Shown here piece after piece: positions 1 to 7,652 of a stretch of 24,035 nucleotides of DNA (positions are counted from its first letter, which is position 1; every line of letters starts with the position of its first letter). The DNA is from JAILLW01 sp045640525 (lineage in GTDB: Bacteria; Bacillota; Clostridia; Lachnospirales; Lachnospiraceae): NCBI GenBank assembly GCA_045640525.1, contig JAZUFE010000020.1, positions 1 through 24,035 on the forward strand, read 5' to 3'. The position numbers and the translations under genes are program-made. Under the pieces are notes generated by a model that ran no database searches, was not told the origin of the DNA, and saw only the letters and a list, made by a program, of their open reading frames with translations.

Positions 1-1
1 C

Positions 2-139
2 AAATATATGACGGTACTCATAGCGGATACTGAAGATAAAGTGATAAATGCAAGCGGAAACAATGTTCCCGATAATTATGACGAAGTCAGGGAAGAGTTT
101 ATAAAGGCACTTATCGAATTTTATGAAATGAAGAAGTGA
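2..139 (+). CDS. C-terminal fragment of an unknown protein
   Basis: An open frame enters from the left edge and ends at TGA 137-139, giving 45 residues that finish in an acidic and lysine-rich helix-like tail (FIKALIEFYEMKK). The start lies outside the window. I do not recognise the family and see no motif. The next small gene begins 4 bases after the stop, so the two are probably co-transcribed. Support is the clean frame to the window edge and the tight spacing. Confidence 0.5.
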   Translation, partial: KYMTVLIADTEDKVINASGNNVPDNYDEVREEFIKALIEFYEMKK

Positions 140-143
140 ATAA

Positions 144-317
144 ATGTTTGAAACAGTATTTTATACAGTAAAAAGTATAGACGGAGATTATGCAAATTTG
201 GTTAATGAAGATGAACCCGGGATGGAGCCGAAACTTGTAGCCAGGGCTTTGCTTCCTGCCGAAATCGAGGAAGGTAGTCGCATTAAGTACGAAATGCTGC
301 AATATTCAATGGCGTAG
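144..317 (+). CDS. 57-residue DUF3006-like small protein
   Basis: The frame starts with ATG four bases after the preceding stop and ends at TAG 315-317. The protein begins MFETVFYTVKSIDGDYANL and ends in a segment with LLPAEIEEGSRIKYE. The order 'DGDYA-L--EDE ... LP-EI-EG--I' resembles DUF3006-type small beta-rich proteins (regulatory or unknown function). That match is from memory of the family pattern, not a search. The Shine-Dalgarno is weak (AAGAAGTGA), consistent with translation coupled to the upstream gene. No signal peptide or membrane segment is seen. Function is unknown. Confidence 0.55.
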   Translation: MFETVFYTVKSIDGDYANLVNEDEPGMEPKLVARALLPAEIEEGSRIKYEMLQYSMA

Positions 318-372
318 GTATAGCAGACATGAAGAAAGGGATATCTATGAGAGACCTATGCAATAATAGTGC

Positions 373-400
373 TTGCATTTCACATTGAGTTTTGTATACT
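373..400 (+). promoter_or_regulatory. Candidate vegetative promoter for the RNHCP gene
   Basis: TTGCAT (373-378) and TATACT (395-400) are separated by 16 bases, in the 127-base gap ahead of the RNHCP gene. The -10 differs from TATAAT at one position; the -35 is weak. Nothing else is evident in this gap. Confidence 0.4.
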
Positions 401-444
401 TTACTAGATGGATATAGTATGTTCTTGCTCTGCGGAGGTATGCT

Positions 445-873
445 TTGAACAGAAAAGATAATAACAGAACACAATTCGAAAAAGGGTATTATAAAGACCA
501 CGCATGCAACGAAACATTTACATGCAGTTTTTGCGGCCGCGAGGTGGCTCCGGAGGGAGCGGCAAGCGACCATAGAAATCACTGTCCGAATTGTCTTAGC
601 AGTCTGCATGTTGATATTGAACCGGGTGACAGAGAATCCGATTGCGGAGGAATCATGGAACCTGTGGCAGTTTGGGTCAGAAAGAATGGGGAGTGGGCTT
701 TGATTCACAGATGTAAAGTATGCGGTACTATGAGCTCTAACCGAATAGCTGCGGATGACAACCCTATGAAACTTATGTCAATAGCAATGAAACCCCTTGC
801 CTCTCCGCCGTTCCCAATCGAGAGAATGGAAGAATTGGTCAAAATGCTTGGCCATGGTGAAAGTGAAAATTAA
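445..873 (+). CDS. RNHCP domain-containing protein
   Basis: A 142-residue soluble protein carrying the diagnostic RNHCP motif at residues 44-48, inside DHRNHCPNC. Further cysteine pairs occur at 27-30 (CSFC), 47-50 (CPNC) and 90-93 (CKVC), with a single C67, so it probably binds zinc like a ribbon protein. RNHCP is a small bacterial family of unknown function with nucleic-acid-binding-like zinc ribbons. The start is TTG at 445: GGAGG at 434-438 sits 6 bases upstream, and the nearby ATG at 440 hits a stop after one codon. The gene ends just before the MATE transporter start (875), so the two are probably translated together. Confidence 0.85.
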   Translation: MNRKDNNRTQFEKGYYKDHACNETFTCSFCGREVAPEGAASDHRNHCPNCLSSLHVDIEPGDRESDCGGIMEPVAVWVRKNGEWALIHRCKVCGTMSSNRIAADDNPMKLMSIAMKPLASPPFPIERMEELVKMLGHGESEN

Positions 874-874
874 T

Positions 875-2230
875 ATGAAGAATGGTAATTCGACCATAAA
901 AGATCTGACTATCGGTTCTCCTTTGAAACTGATAGTCAGTTTTGCTTTGCCGCTTATTTTGGGCAATTTGCTTCAACAATTGTATAATTTCGTTGACACC
1001 ATGATAGTAGGGCATTTTTTGGGAGTTGAAGCTTTGGCAGGTGTCGGAGCAACAGGCTCAATCAATTTCCTTATTTTGGGATTTTGTTTGGGAGTCAGCG
1101 GAGGCTTTGCAATACCTGTTGCCCAGATGTTCGGAGCCAAGGATGAGCGAAGACTTCGCAAGTTTTTTGCAAATTCCATATATTTGTCTTTGGGAATATC
1201 TATCGTGCTGGCTGTCCTGGTCTCTATATTCTGTCGGAATATACTTGAAATTATGAAGACGCCGAGCGACGTAATCGACTATTCGTATGTATACATTTTG
1301 ACAATATTTATAGGAATTCCGATAACATTTTTTTATAACCTTTTGGCAGGTGTCATAAGATCTGTGGGAGATTCCAAAACCCCACTGATATTCTTAATGA
1401 TTTCCACCTTGATTAACGTTGTATTGGATTACGTATTCATTTCCCCCTTCGGATGGGGGATATTCGGTGCGGCATTTGCTACGGTTTTGTCACAGCTTAT
1501 ATCGGGTGTACTTTGCTTGCGGGTAATTATCAAAAGGTTTCCTATTTTGCATATTTCAAAGGATGAATGGGCACCTGACGGCGGACTTATGAAAATACTG
1601 TGCGGTATGGGACTTCCTATGGGATTTCAATATTCCATAACCGCAATCGGATCTGTTATTTTGCAGACAAGTGTTAATACGTTGGGCTCATTGGCTGTTG
1701 CCGCCATGACTGCCGCCAACAAAGTCAATATGATATTTATCAGTATTATTGATTCGCTCGGTGCTTCTATGGCAACATACGGCGGACAGAATTTGGGTGC
1801 GGGAAAGATAGACAGAATCAAGAAGGGTACACTTACCGCATCAGTGCTTGGAATAGGATATTCTGTGGTGGCATTTTGTGTAATGTTGATAGTAGGTAAG
1901 CCGTTGGCATCCTTATTTATTGATTCACCGCACCCCCAAATGCTGGAAATGGCGTCGCTGCAGATACTGACTAACTCTGCGGCATTTATTTTTCTTGTTT
2001 TCGTTAATGTGTTAAGATTCTTGATACAGGGAGTAGGATTTTCAACATTTGCAATTCTGGCAGGTGTACTTGAAATGATAGCAAGGGCTATCGGAGGTTT
2101 GTGGCTTGTTCCGAAGTTTGGGTATATCGGAGCATGTTTTTCGTCGCCGCTTGCATGGGTTATGGCAGATGCATTCTTAATTCCGGCATATATTTATGTT
2201 GTCAAAAAACTGGAAAAAAGAATAAGTTAA
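875..2230 (+). CDS. MATE family efflux transporter
   Basis: A 451-residue polytopic membrane protein, the usual MATE length, with about 12 hydrophobic segments in two homologous halves. The N-terminal half contains the typical LILGNLLQQLYNFVDTMIVG segment. The second half begins around MGLPMGFQYSITAIGS and includes the MATE-like AAMTAANKVN and GASMATYGGQNLGA stretches. The family exports drugs or cationic and organic metabolites using a Na+ or H+ gradient; the substrate here cannot be predicted. An upstream TTG (797) would extend the frame but lies deep inside the RNHCP gene. ATG 875, two bases after the RNHCP stop with GGTGAAAG upstream, fits the family N-terminus. Confidence 0.93.
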   Translation: MKNGNSTIKDLTIGSPLKLIVSFALPLILGNLLQQLYNFVDTMIVGHFLGVEALAGVGATGSINFLILGFCLGVSGGFAIPVAQMFGAKDERRLRKFFANSIYLSLGISIVLAVLVSIFCRNILEIMKTPSDVIDYSYVYILTIFIGIPITFFYNLLAGVIRSVGDSKTPLIFLMISTLINVVLDYVFISPFGWGIFGAAFATVLSQLISGVLCLRVIIKRFPILHISKDEWAPDGGLMKILCGMGLPMGFQYSITAIGSVILQTSVNTLGSLAVAAMTAANKVNMIFISIIDSLGASMATYGGQNLGAGKIDRIKKGTLTASVLGIGYSVVAFCVMLIVGKPLASLFIDSPHPQMLEMASLQILTNSAAFIFLVFVNVLRFLIQGVGFSTFAILAGVLEMIARAIGGLWLVPKFGYIGACFSSPLAWVMADAFLIPAYIYVVKKLEKRIS

Positions 2231-2251
2231 TCGAAAATTTTGACAAACTAA

Positions 2252-2281
2252 TTGACATGAAAACGTATTGTATGATAAGAC
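2252..2281 (+). promoter_or_regulatory. Possible promoter of the ZTP-purC transcript
   Basis: A perfect TTGACA lies at 2252-2257 (another at 2240-2245), and TATGAT at 2271-2276. The spacings are 13 and 25 bases, neither ideal. An alternative -10 TAAGAC at 2276-2281 gives 18 bases. The promoter is probably here, but its exact elements are uncertain. Confidence 0.35.
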
Positions 2282-2306
2282 TATTTGTGTAGAATAACTT
2301 GATGCA

Positions 2307-2368
2307 ACTGACGGATTTAAGTGGAGCACCACAGAGGAGCATTGAGAATAAAGTCGACCGTCTGGGCA
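2307..2368 (+). ncRNA. ZTP (pfl) riboswitch aptamer upstream of purC
   Basis: The 215-base gap before purC contains the conserved ZTP aptamer elements in order: ACTGACGGA (2307-2315), a GTGG/CCAC hairpin (2321-2324 with 2329-2332), a purine-rich linker, and the 3' element CCGTCTGGGCA (2358-2368). The last resembles the GACCGUCUGGGC core of the well-studied Fusobacterium aptamer, recalled rather than aligned. ZTP/ZMP riboswitches sense the purine intermediate AICAR phosphate, which accumulates when 10-formyl-tetrahydrofolate is short, and switch on purine and one-carbon genes. PurC makes the direct precursor of ZMP, so the context fits. Confidence 0.9.
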
Positions 2369-2400
2369 TACTTGTAGCGTGTTTCAAGTATGCTTTTTTT
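2366..2400 (+). terminator. Riboswitch-controlled intrinsic terminator
   Basis: GCATACTTG (2366-2374) pairs perfectly with CAAGTATGC (2385-2393) around a 10-base loop, followed by seven T (2394-2400). The left arm uses the last bases of the aptamer's GGGCA element. Ligand-bound aptamer and terminator are therefore mutually exclusive, which implies an ON switch for purC. Confidence 0.9.
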
Positions 2401-2445
2401 ATTAATACGGGTTCAATCAAATAATTTAAGAAACGGAGAATCAAA

Positions 2446-3132
2446 ATGGAAAAGAAGCTTGTCTACAAAGGAAAAACAAAAGATGTATTTGAACTTGAAA
2501 ACGGAAATTATCTTTTGAAGTTTAAGGATGACTGTACAGGAAAAGACGGAAAGTTTGATCCCGGTGAAAACTCAGTCGGACTTACAATCGAAGGTGTTGG
2601 AGATGTTAACTTAAGAATGACTGACTATTTCTTCAAGAAAGTTAATGCAGCAGGAATTAAGACACACTTCGTAAGTGCTAATTTCGAGGATACGACAATG
2701 GAAGTTCTTCCTGCAAAGGTTTTCGGACACGGACTTGAAGTTATCTGCCGTTATAAAGCAGTAGGAAGTTTCTTCAAAAGATATGGTGAATATATTGAAG
2801 AAGGATCAGACCTTCCCGAGTATGTAGAAATGACATTTAAGAACGATGCCAAGGGAGATCCGCTCGTTACTAAAGATGCACTTATTGCACTCGGAGTTAT
2901 GACAGATTCTCAGTATGAAGATACTAAGAAGATGACGCAGGCAATTACGAAGATTGTTGCTGATGACCTTAAGGCTAAGGGTCTTGACCTTTATGATATC
3001 AAATTTGAGTTTGGATATGCTAAAGACGGATCTGTTATGCTTATAGATGAAATTGCTTCAGGTAATATGCGAGTTTATAAGAACGGTGAGTATATTGATC
3101 CTATGACTCTTTCAAAATTATTCTTTGCATAA
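2446..3132 (+). CDS. purC: Phosphoribosylaminoimidazole-succinocarboxamide synthase (SAICAR synthetase)
   Basis: A 228-residue cytosolic enzyme of the length usual for PurC (about 230-240). It joins CAIR and aspartate with ATP to give SAICAR, step 8 of purine synthesis. The N-terminus LVYKGKTKDVFE matches the family's YeGKaK opening. The central EVICRYKAVGSFFKRYG and the C-terminal IDEIASGNMRVYK correspond to conserved substrate-binding segments. The final block departs from the commoner DEISPDTCRLWD, as in the clostridial subtype. CGGAGA at 2434-2439 sits 6 bases before the ATG. The gene stands alone, without other pur genes next to it, under the ZTP riboswitch and closed by its own terminator. 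Confidence 0.95.
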   Translation: MEKKLVYKGKTKDVFELENGNYLLKFKDDCTGKDGKFDPGENSVGLTIEGVGDVNLRMTDYFFKKVNAAGIKTHFVSANFEDTTMEVLPAKVFGHGLEVICRYKAVGSFFKRYGEYIEEGSDLPEYVEMTFKNDAKGDPLVTKDALIALGVMTDSQYEDTKKMTQAITKIVADDLKAKGLDLYDIKFEFGYAKDGSVMLIDEIASGNMRVYKNGEYIDPMTLSKLFFA

Positions 3133-3143
3133 TAGTTATTATT

Positions 3144-3173
3144 AAAGGCTTCGGAGAAATCCGAAGCCTTTTT
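3144..3173 (+). terminator. Bidirectional intrinsic terminator between purC and the histidine kinase
   Basis: A 12-base perfect stem, AAAGGCTTCGGA (3144-3155) with TCCGAAGCCTTT (3160-3171), encloses a GAAA loop and is followed by T's. The left arm begins with A's, so on the minus strand it also ends in a U run. It lies just beyond both convergent stop codons and can serve purC and the kinase gene. Confidence 0.93.
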
Positions 3174-3175
3174 AT

Positions 3176-5284
3176 TTACAGAAACTTTTTGAATATTTCT
3201 TCCAGCAAAGCAGGATCGATAGGCTTTGAAAGATAATCATCGAAACCACGATCAATGTATTTTTGTCTTGCACCTTCCAGTGCATTGGCTGTAAGAATGA
3301 CAATCTTGGTTTTCTTGCTGAAATTCTCATTTGCTCTTAATGCTACAAGAGTATCAATACCATCCATTTCCGGCATCATATGATCGAGGAAGATAATGTC
3401 ATATTCTTTCTTAAGAGCCATTTCAATACACATCTTACCGCTGATGGCTTTATCTACCTGAACTTCGTTTCTCTTCATGAGTGCTTCGGATACCATGAGA
3501 TTAATCTTATTGTCATCAACAACCAAAACTTTGGCATTCGGATATGTCTCAAATTCGACGCTAAGATTTTGAGGCTCGGAAACACGTTTGTGATCAAGCT
3601 TTCCGATAGGAGTTGAATCGGAAATTTCTTGCTTGACGGTGAATGAGAAATTGGAGCCCTTGCCATATTCACTCTCAATTTCCAGATTACTGTTCATCAG
3701 ATTAAGCAGACCCTCTACAATTGAAATGCCCAATCCGGAGCCTTCAATCGCACGTGTCTTTTCGTCATTGATTCTGGCAAAGGAGTCGAATAATTTGCTC
3801 TTGTCCTCGGGCTTAATACCGATACCGGTATCTATTACTTCAACATGAAGATAATAGCTGAATCCGTCATTTACTCCGGTTAATACACATTTAACACTTC
3901 CCTTTTCAGTGTACTTAACAGCATTGGTCAAAAGGTTAATGATAATTTGCTTGATTCTTATATCATCACCAAGAAGAGCAGTAGGAATGGATTCGTCGAC
4001 ATCCATTATGAACTCGAGATTCTTTTCTTCAGCCTTACTTCTAATCATGCTGTCCAAATATGATACGAGCTCTGTGGTTTTGTATACAACGGGAATGATC
4101 TCTGTTTTCTTTTGCTCGAGTTTAGAAAAATCCAGAATTCCGTTAATAAGGGTCAGCAGAGTATTTCCTGCGGTCTTAATATCATTGGCATATTTGTTGA
4201 TGGAATCCTTTTCGGATTCTCTCAATATCATTTCATTCATGCCCAAAATGACATTAATCGGTGTTCTTATTTCATGACTCATCAAAGCCAGAAAATCGGT
4301 TTTTTGCTTTCCGTTTTCCAAAGCTTCCTGATATGAAGCTTCTAACTGTGCCCGGGTATCTTCCTGCCATTTGAAGAGAATGGTTATTCTTCTGTTTATT
4401 CGTATCAGCGCGAACAAAATTAATAAGAAGATAAGGAAGTCAAAGATAAATATATTTCTGAATACATAAAGTATGCTCTCAACGGTGATAACGCTGTATC
4501 CGTACATTCCTTCTTTGGCAAGTGCAATCATGAAACTGTGATCGTAGTCGTACAATTTGGAAGGAGTTTCAGAATCAAGGATACTTCCGCACTCTGTATC
4601 ATATACGTTTGTAAGCTGTCCGTCTTTTAACATATATTCCGGGTTGGGGTGATAGCATATGGTCTGAGTCGGAGAAACCAAGACTGCGTATCCGCCACTA
4701 CCGGCAGCAGAGAATGCAAAGAAATCAGCAATCGAGTTGACTTCGAAATCAACCGCCGCAACACATATGAAATCGCCGTTAGGGGGAGTTGTGACCATTT
4801 TGGACATTGTGATGCACGTGGTACCGGTATATTTGTTATCAAACGGTTCCGAGAGATAGATTTGACCGCCGGCATCAATTGCTCCTGTGTACCAATCGCA
4901 ATCTTTCAATGAAAAGTCCTTATCAAGAGCTTCATGTTCGTTGTGATAGATTATCTTCTCGGGAAAATCCGCATTCGCAATGTAAATGTCGGTTACCGTG
5001 TTATCCATCTTGATGGCATCAAACATGGGATTTCCCTGCTTAGCTCTTGCTGCTTCTACCAATTGGGGCTTGCCGCCGAAAGAAATGGACATCAATTCAA
5101 TAACTTCGGCCTTTTGGTTGAGCCAAAGTTCGAAGTTGCTTACATTTTCGTTGGTGTCTATATTAAGAGACTCACACCCCCAACGATAATTTACGAATGT
5201 ATTAACCCCTAAGGTTAAAATCATTACGACTATTAGAATTATATTGATAAGGATTCTGGTTCTTTGACTTACCGGTCGTTCCAT
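3176..5284 (-). CDS. Hybrid sensor histidine kinase with dCache-like sensor and receiver domain
   Basis: A 702-residue membrane kinase. TM1 spans about residues 10-31. An extracellular sensor (about 32-270) has the dCache signature WYTGAIDAGGQIYLSEPF and TCITMSKMV. TM2 spans about 276-295. A HisKA domain follows with phosphoacceptor H337 in ALMSHEIRTPIN. The ATPase has its N box at INLLTNAVKYTEKG (N454), then DTGIGI and GSGLGI. A C-terminal receiver (about 585-702) has acidic D590/D591, phosphoacceptor D634 in IFLDHMMPEMDG, T665 and K687. All catalytic residues are present. dCache sensors commonly bind small metabolites such as amino acids; the ligand is unknown. No response regulator or output-domain gene is adjacent, so its target lies elsewhere. 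Its start has GAGG 8 bases upstream on the minus strand. Confidence 0.93.
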   Translation of the reverse strand: MERPVSQRTRILINIILIVVMILTLGVNTFVNYRWGCESLNIDTNENVSNFELWLNQKAEVIELMSISFGGKPQLVEAARAKQGNPMFDAIKMDNTVTDIYIANADFPEKIIYHNEHEALDKDFSLKDCDWYTGAIDAGGQIYLSEPFDNKYTGTTCITMSKMVTTPPNGDFICVAAVDFEVNSIADFFAFSAAGSGGYAVLVSPTQTICYHPNPEYMLKDGQLTNVYDTECGSILDSETPSKLYDYDHSFMIALAKEGMYGYSVITVESILYVFRNIFIFDFLIFLLILFALIRINRRITILFKWQEDTRAQLEASYQEALENGKQKTDFLALMSHEIRTPINVILGMNEMILRESEKDSINKYANDIKTAGNTLLTLINGILDFSKLEQKKTEIIPVVYKTTELVSYLDSMIRSKAEEKNLEFIMDVDESIPTALLGDDIRIKQIIINLLTNAVKYTEKGSVKCVLTGVNDGFSYYLHVEVIDTGIGIKPEDKSKLFDSFARINDEKTRAIEGSGLGISIVEGLLNLMNSNLEIESEYGKGSNFSFTVKQEISDSTPIGKLDHKRVSEPQNLSVEFETYPNAKVLVVDDNKINLMVSEALMKRNEVQVDKAISGKMCIEMALKKEYDIIFLDHMMPEMDGIDTLVALRANENFSKKTKIVILTANALEGARQKYIDRGFDDYLSKPIDPALLEEIFKKFL

Positions 5285-5384
5285 TTTTCATTCCTCACTT
5301 GTAAAATGTAGATATATATTTTAACATTATTTTGCATGGGATACCATAGTTGTTTTGATATTAGAGTGTGACAGGAAGGAAATT

Positions 5385-6227
5385 ATGACATCGGAAGAAT
5401 ATATTGCTCATTATTTATCATGGAAAGAAATTCTTATCTTTTTGGGGATTGCGATAATTATTGTAATCGGTTTTGATCTTTTGATATTTTTGACGACCAA
5501 AGTTTTGGCAGATGGGCGAGATAAGGAAGAAAAAAACAGAACTGTGTACGAAAAGAGCTTCAATCTGATAGAACGTTTCTATGAAATGATATTTTCCGCT
5601 TCTTCAATCTTGTCGTTTCTGGCTGCATACTATTTAATAGATCGGTTTGTTACTGCGGGAGATTTTAGGGTGTTTTGGGACAAATATAAAGATTTTCTGC
5701 TCCTTCTGATGATTCTTCTGTCATGTATAATCAACAATTACTTTGATGTTTTATTGGTGCCGCTCAAAAAAATCAGTCGAAGTGAGAAGGGGTCGATAAG
5801 ACTTTTGGGAATGATATACATAATTATGATTTTTGCGTATATCAAGTTGATTTACGAAAATGACAATTATGACGGATTTATTATGTATTTTCTGGGATTG
5901 ATAATAGGTCGGTTTGTATATTTTGATGCATCGTTTAGGGATACACTGCAAACAATAAAGACGGCGCTGCGAAATGCTCCGTTACTTATAATGGGATTGC
6001 TGTTTACGTCAATAATGTGTTTATATGGATTCAAAACAGATTATTTGCTGATTTCAAACGGAGTGCTTGTGAGTGTGTTTTTGGCACATCTATTTATGGT
6101 ACTTGCGATATTTATCATTCAGCACAGTCATTTTATGTGTATCTTTATAAGGAAACCGAAAATGCATAAACAGATGTTGCAGGGGGAAGAACATCAACGA
6201 ATCCAAAAGAAGTCCCGTGATTTGTAG
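5385..6227 (+). CDS. Unknown polytopic membrane protein
   Basis: A 280-residue protein of unrecognised family. About seven hydrophobic segments are visible, including LIFLGIAIIIVIGFDLLIF near the start, LLLLMILLSCIINNYFDVLL, MYFLGLIIGRFVYF, LLIMGLLFTSIMCLYGF and FLAHLFMVLAIFIIQ. A basic cytoplasmic tail (KPKMHKQ...RIQKKSRDL) follows. The chosen ATG at 5385 has AGGAAGGA (5373-5380) in front; an upstream in-frame start at 5355 has no good ribosome binding site. It is divergent from the histidine kinase across a 100-base gap, so a functional link as sensor and partner is possible but unproven. No catalytic motif is seen. Confidence 0.75.
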   Translation: MTSEEYIAHYLSWKEILIFLGIAIIIVIGFDLLIFLTTKVLADGRDKEEKNRTVYEKSFNLIERFYEMIFSASSILSFLAAYYLIDRFVTAGDFRVFWDKYKDFLLLLMILLSCIINNYFDVLLVPLKKISRSEKGSIRLLGMIYIIMIFAYIKLIYENDNYDGFIMYFLGLIIGRFVYFDASFRDTLQTIKTALRNAPLLIMGLLFTSIMCLYGFKTDYLLISNGVLVSVFLAHLFMVLAIFIIQHSHFMCIFIRKPKMHKQMLQGEEHQRIQKKSRDL

Positions 6228-6244
6228 TAATTATTCACATCTTG

Positions 6245-6253
6245 TGATATGAT
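6245..6253 (+). promoter_or_regulatory. Extended -10 promoter for metY
   Basis: TGATATGAT (6245-6253) matches an extended -10 (TGnTATAAT) with one mismatch, 41 bases before the metY start. The -35 region overlaps the end of the preceding gene and is poor, as is common with extended -10 promoters. Confidence 0.5.
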
Positions 6254-6293
6254 AACAAAAGTTTGAAAGATACTGAACATAAGGAGAAAATAT

Positions 6294-7571
6294 ATGTCTA
6301 AAATTGAAACAAAGTGTACAAGAGCAGGATATGTTCCCGGAAACGGAGATCCCCGTTCGTTACCGATTTATCAGAGTACAACATGGAAGTATGACAAGTC
6401 TGACGATATGGGGGCTTTGTTTGATTTGGAAGCTTCCGGATATTTTTATACAAGATTGCAGAATCCTACCAACGATATGGTAGCTGCTAAATTGACGGAA
6501 CTTGAAGGCGGAGCGGCAGGTATGCTTACATCTTCGGGTCAGGCGGCAAATTTCTTTGCTATTTTTAACATTTGCGAAGCGGGCGACCATTTCCTTGCAT
6601 CTTCCAATATTTACGGCGGAACATACAATTTGTTCGGTGTTACCCTGAAGAAAATGGGAATTGAATGCACATTCTACGATCAGAATCTTCCGGATGAAGA
6701 GCTGCAGAAGCTGATTCGTCCTAATACCAAATGCATATTCGGAGAGACGATTACCAATCCTACGGTTACGGTATTTGATATTGAAAGAATGGCTAACTTT
6801 GCCCACAAAAACGGTATTCCGCTTATTATGGACAATACATTTGCAACTCCTGTCAATTGTCGTCCTTTTGAATGGGGATGCGATATTGTTACGCATTCAA
6901 CAACCAAATATATCGATGGACATGCTTCAACTGTCGGAGGTGCGATTGTTGACAGCGGTAACTTTGATTGGATGGCACACGCCGACAAATTCCCCGGATT
7001 GTGTACACCGGATGAGTCATATCATGGTATTACATATGCTACCAAGTTTGGTAAGGCAGCATACATAACCAAGGCAACATGTCAACTTATGAGAGATTTT
7101 GGATGCATTCAGTCACCTCAGCATGCTTTCTTTATTAATTTGGGCTTGGAAAGTCTTCATGTAAGAATGGAGCGCCATTGTGCCAATGCCTTGAAAGTTG
7201 CTCAATATCTCAAGAATAATGACCAGGTTGCATGGATTCATTATCCTTCGCTTGAAGGCGATCAATATAACGAACTTGCCAAGAAGTATCTTCCGAACGG
7301 TTCCTGCGGAGTTATGTGTTTCGCGGTTAAGGGCGGAAGAGATAAGTCAATAGCATTTATGGATCATTTGAAACTTGCGACTATTGCAACTCATGTTGCG
7401 GATGCGCAGACATGCTTATTGCATCCTGCAAGTCATACCCACAGACAACTTTCCGATGAACAGCTTATCGAAGCGGGAATTGCTCCCGATTTGATTCGCT
7501 ATTCTGTAGGTCTTGAGAATGCGGATGACTTAATCGAAGATTTGCAACAGGCTTTTGATGCAATTAAATAA
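6294..7571 (+). CDS. metY: O-acetylhomoserine sulfhydrylase / Cys-Met metabolism PLP enzyme
   Basis: A 425-residue cytosolic enzyme of the Cys/Met metabolism PLP family, matching the length of O-acetylhomoserine aminocarboxypropyltransferases (about 425-430). It would condense O-acetylhomoserine with sulfide to homocysteine, or with methanethiol to methionine. The PLP lysine is K205 in HSTTKYIDGH. D180 in MDNTFATP contacts the cofactor ring. The early SGYFYTRLQNPTND block supplies the neighbouring-subunit PLP-phosphate contacts. AAGGAG precedes the ATG. Methionine gamma-lyases of the same family are alternatives, but the overall length and N-terminus favour MetY. No other methionine gene and no SAM riboswitch is next to it. 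Confidence 0.88.
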   Translation: MSKIETKCTRAGYVPGNGDPRSLPIYQSTTWKYDKSDDMGALFDLEASGYFYTRLQNPTNDMVAAKLTELEGGAAGMLTSSGQAANFFAIFNICEAGDHFLASSNIYGGTYNLFGVTLKKMGIECTFYDQNLPDEELQKLIRPNTKCIFGETITNPTVTVFDIERMANFAHKNGIPLIMDNTFATPVNCRPFEWGCDIVTHSTTKYIDGHASTVGGAIVDSGNFDWMAHADKFPGLCTPDESYHGITYATKFGKAAYITKATCQLMRDFGCIQSPQHAFFINLGLESLHVRMERHCANALKVAQYLKNNDQVAWIHYPSLEGDQYNELAKKYLPNGSCGVMCFAVKGGRDKSIAFMDHLKLATIATHVADAQTCLLHPASHTHRQLSDEQLIEAGIAPDLIRYSVGLENADDLIEDLQQAFDAIK

Positions 7572-7579
7572 GAGAGTAG

Positions 7580-7652
7580 TTTGGAGGCAAATTTTCGAAC
7601 TGCATTGATGTTTCCAACTCAGCAAGCTGATTGAAAACATTTGGAGGCAAAT
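7580..7652 (+). repeat. 13-base direct repeat containing a Shine-Dalgarno, flanking a hairpin
   Basis: TTTGGAGGCAAAT occurs at 7580-7592 and again at 7640-7652. Between them, 7608-7640 forms an imperfect hairpin: ATGTTTCCAACTCAG pairs with CTGATTGAAAACAT, with one mismatch and one bulge. The second copy supplies the ribosome binding site of the lipoprotein gene. The hairpin has no U run, so it is not an ordinary terminator. Confidence 0.7.

Noticed and set aside
329..388. 19-codon open frame with two cysteines
   Set aside because: No ribosome binding site, and it overlaps the promoter region of the RNHCP gene.
283..708. 141-codon antisense open frame across the 57-residue and RNHCP genes
   Set aside because: It overlaps two supported genes on the other strand and has low-complexity, unrecognisable content.
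797..874. Upstream TTG extension of the MATE gene
   Set aside because: It lies inside the RNHCP coding region in another frame, has no ribosome binding site, and adds residues absent from the MATE family.
6360..6896. 178-codon antisense open frame under metY
   Set aside because: It is fully opposite a strongly supported gene and its product has no recognisable domain; the open frame follows from metY codon use.
7608..7640. Intrinsic terminator after metY
   Set aside because: The stem is imperfect and is followed by TTGGAGG rather than a T run.
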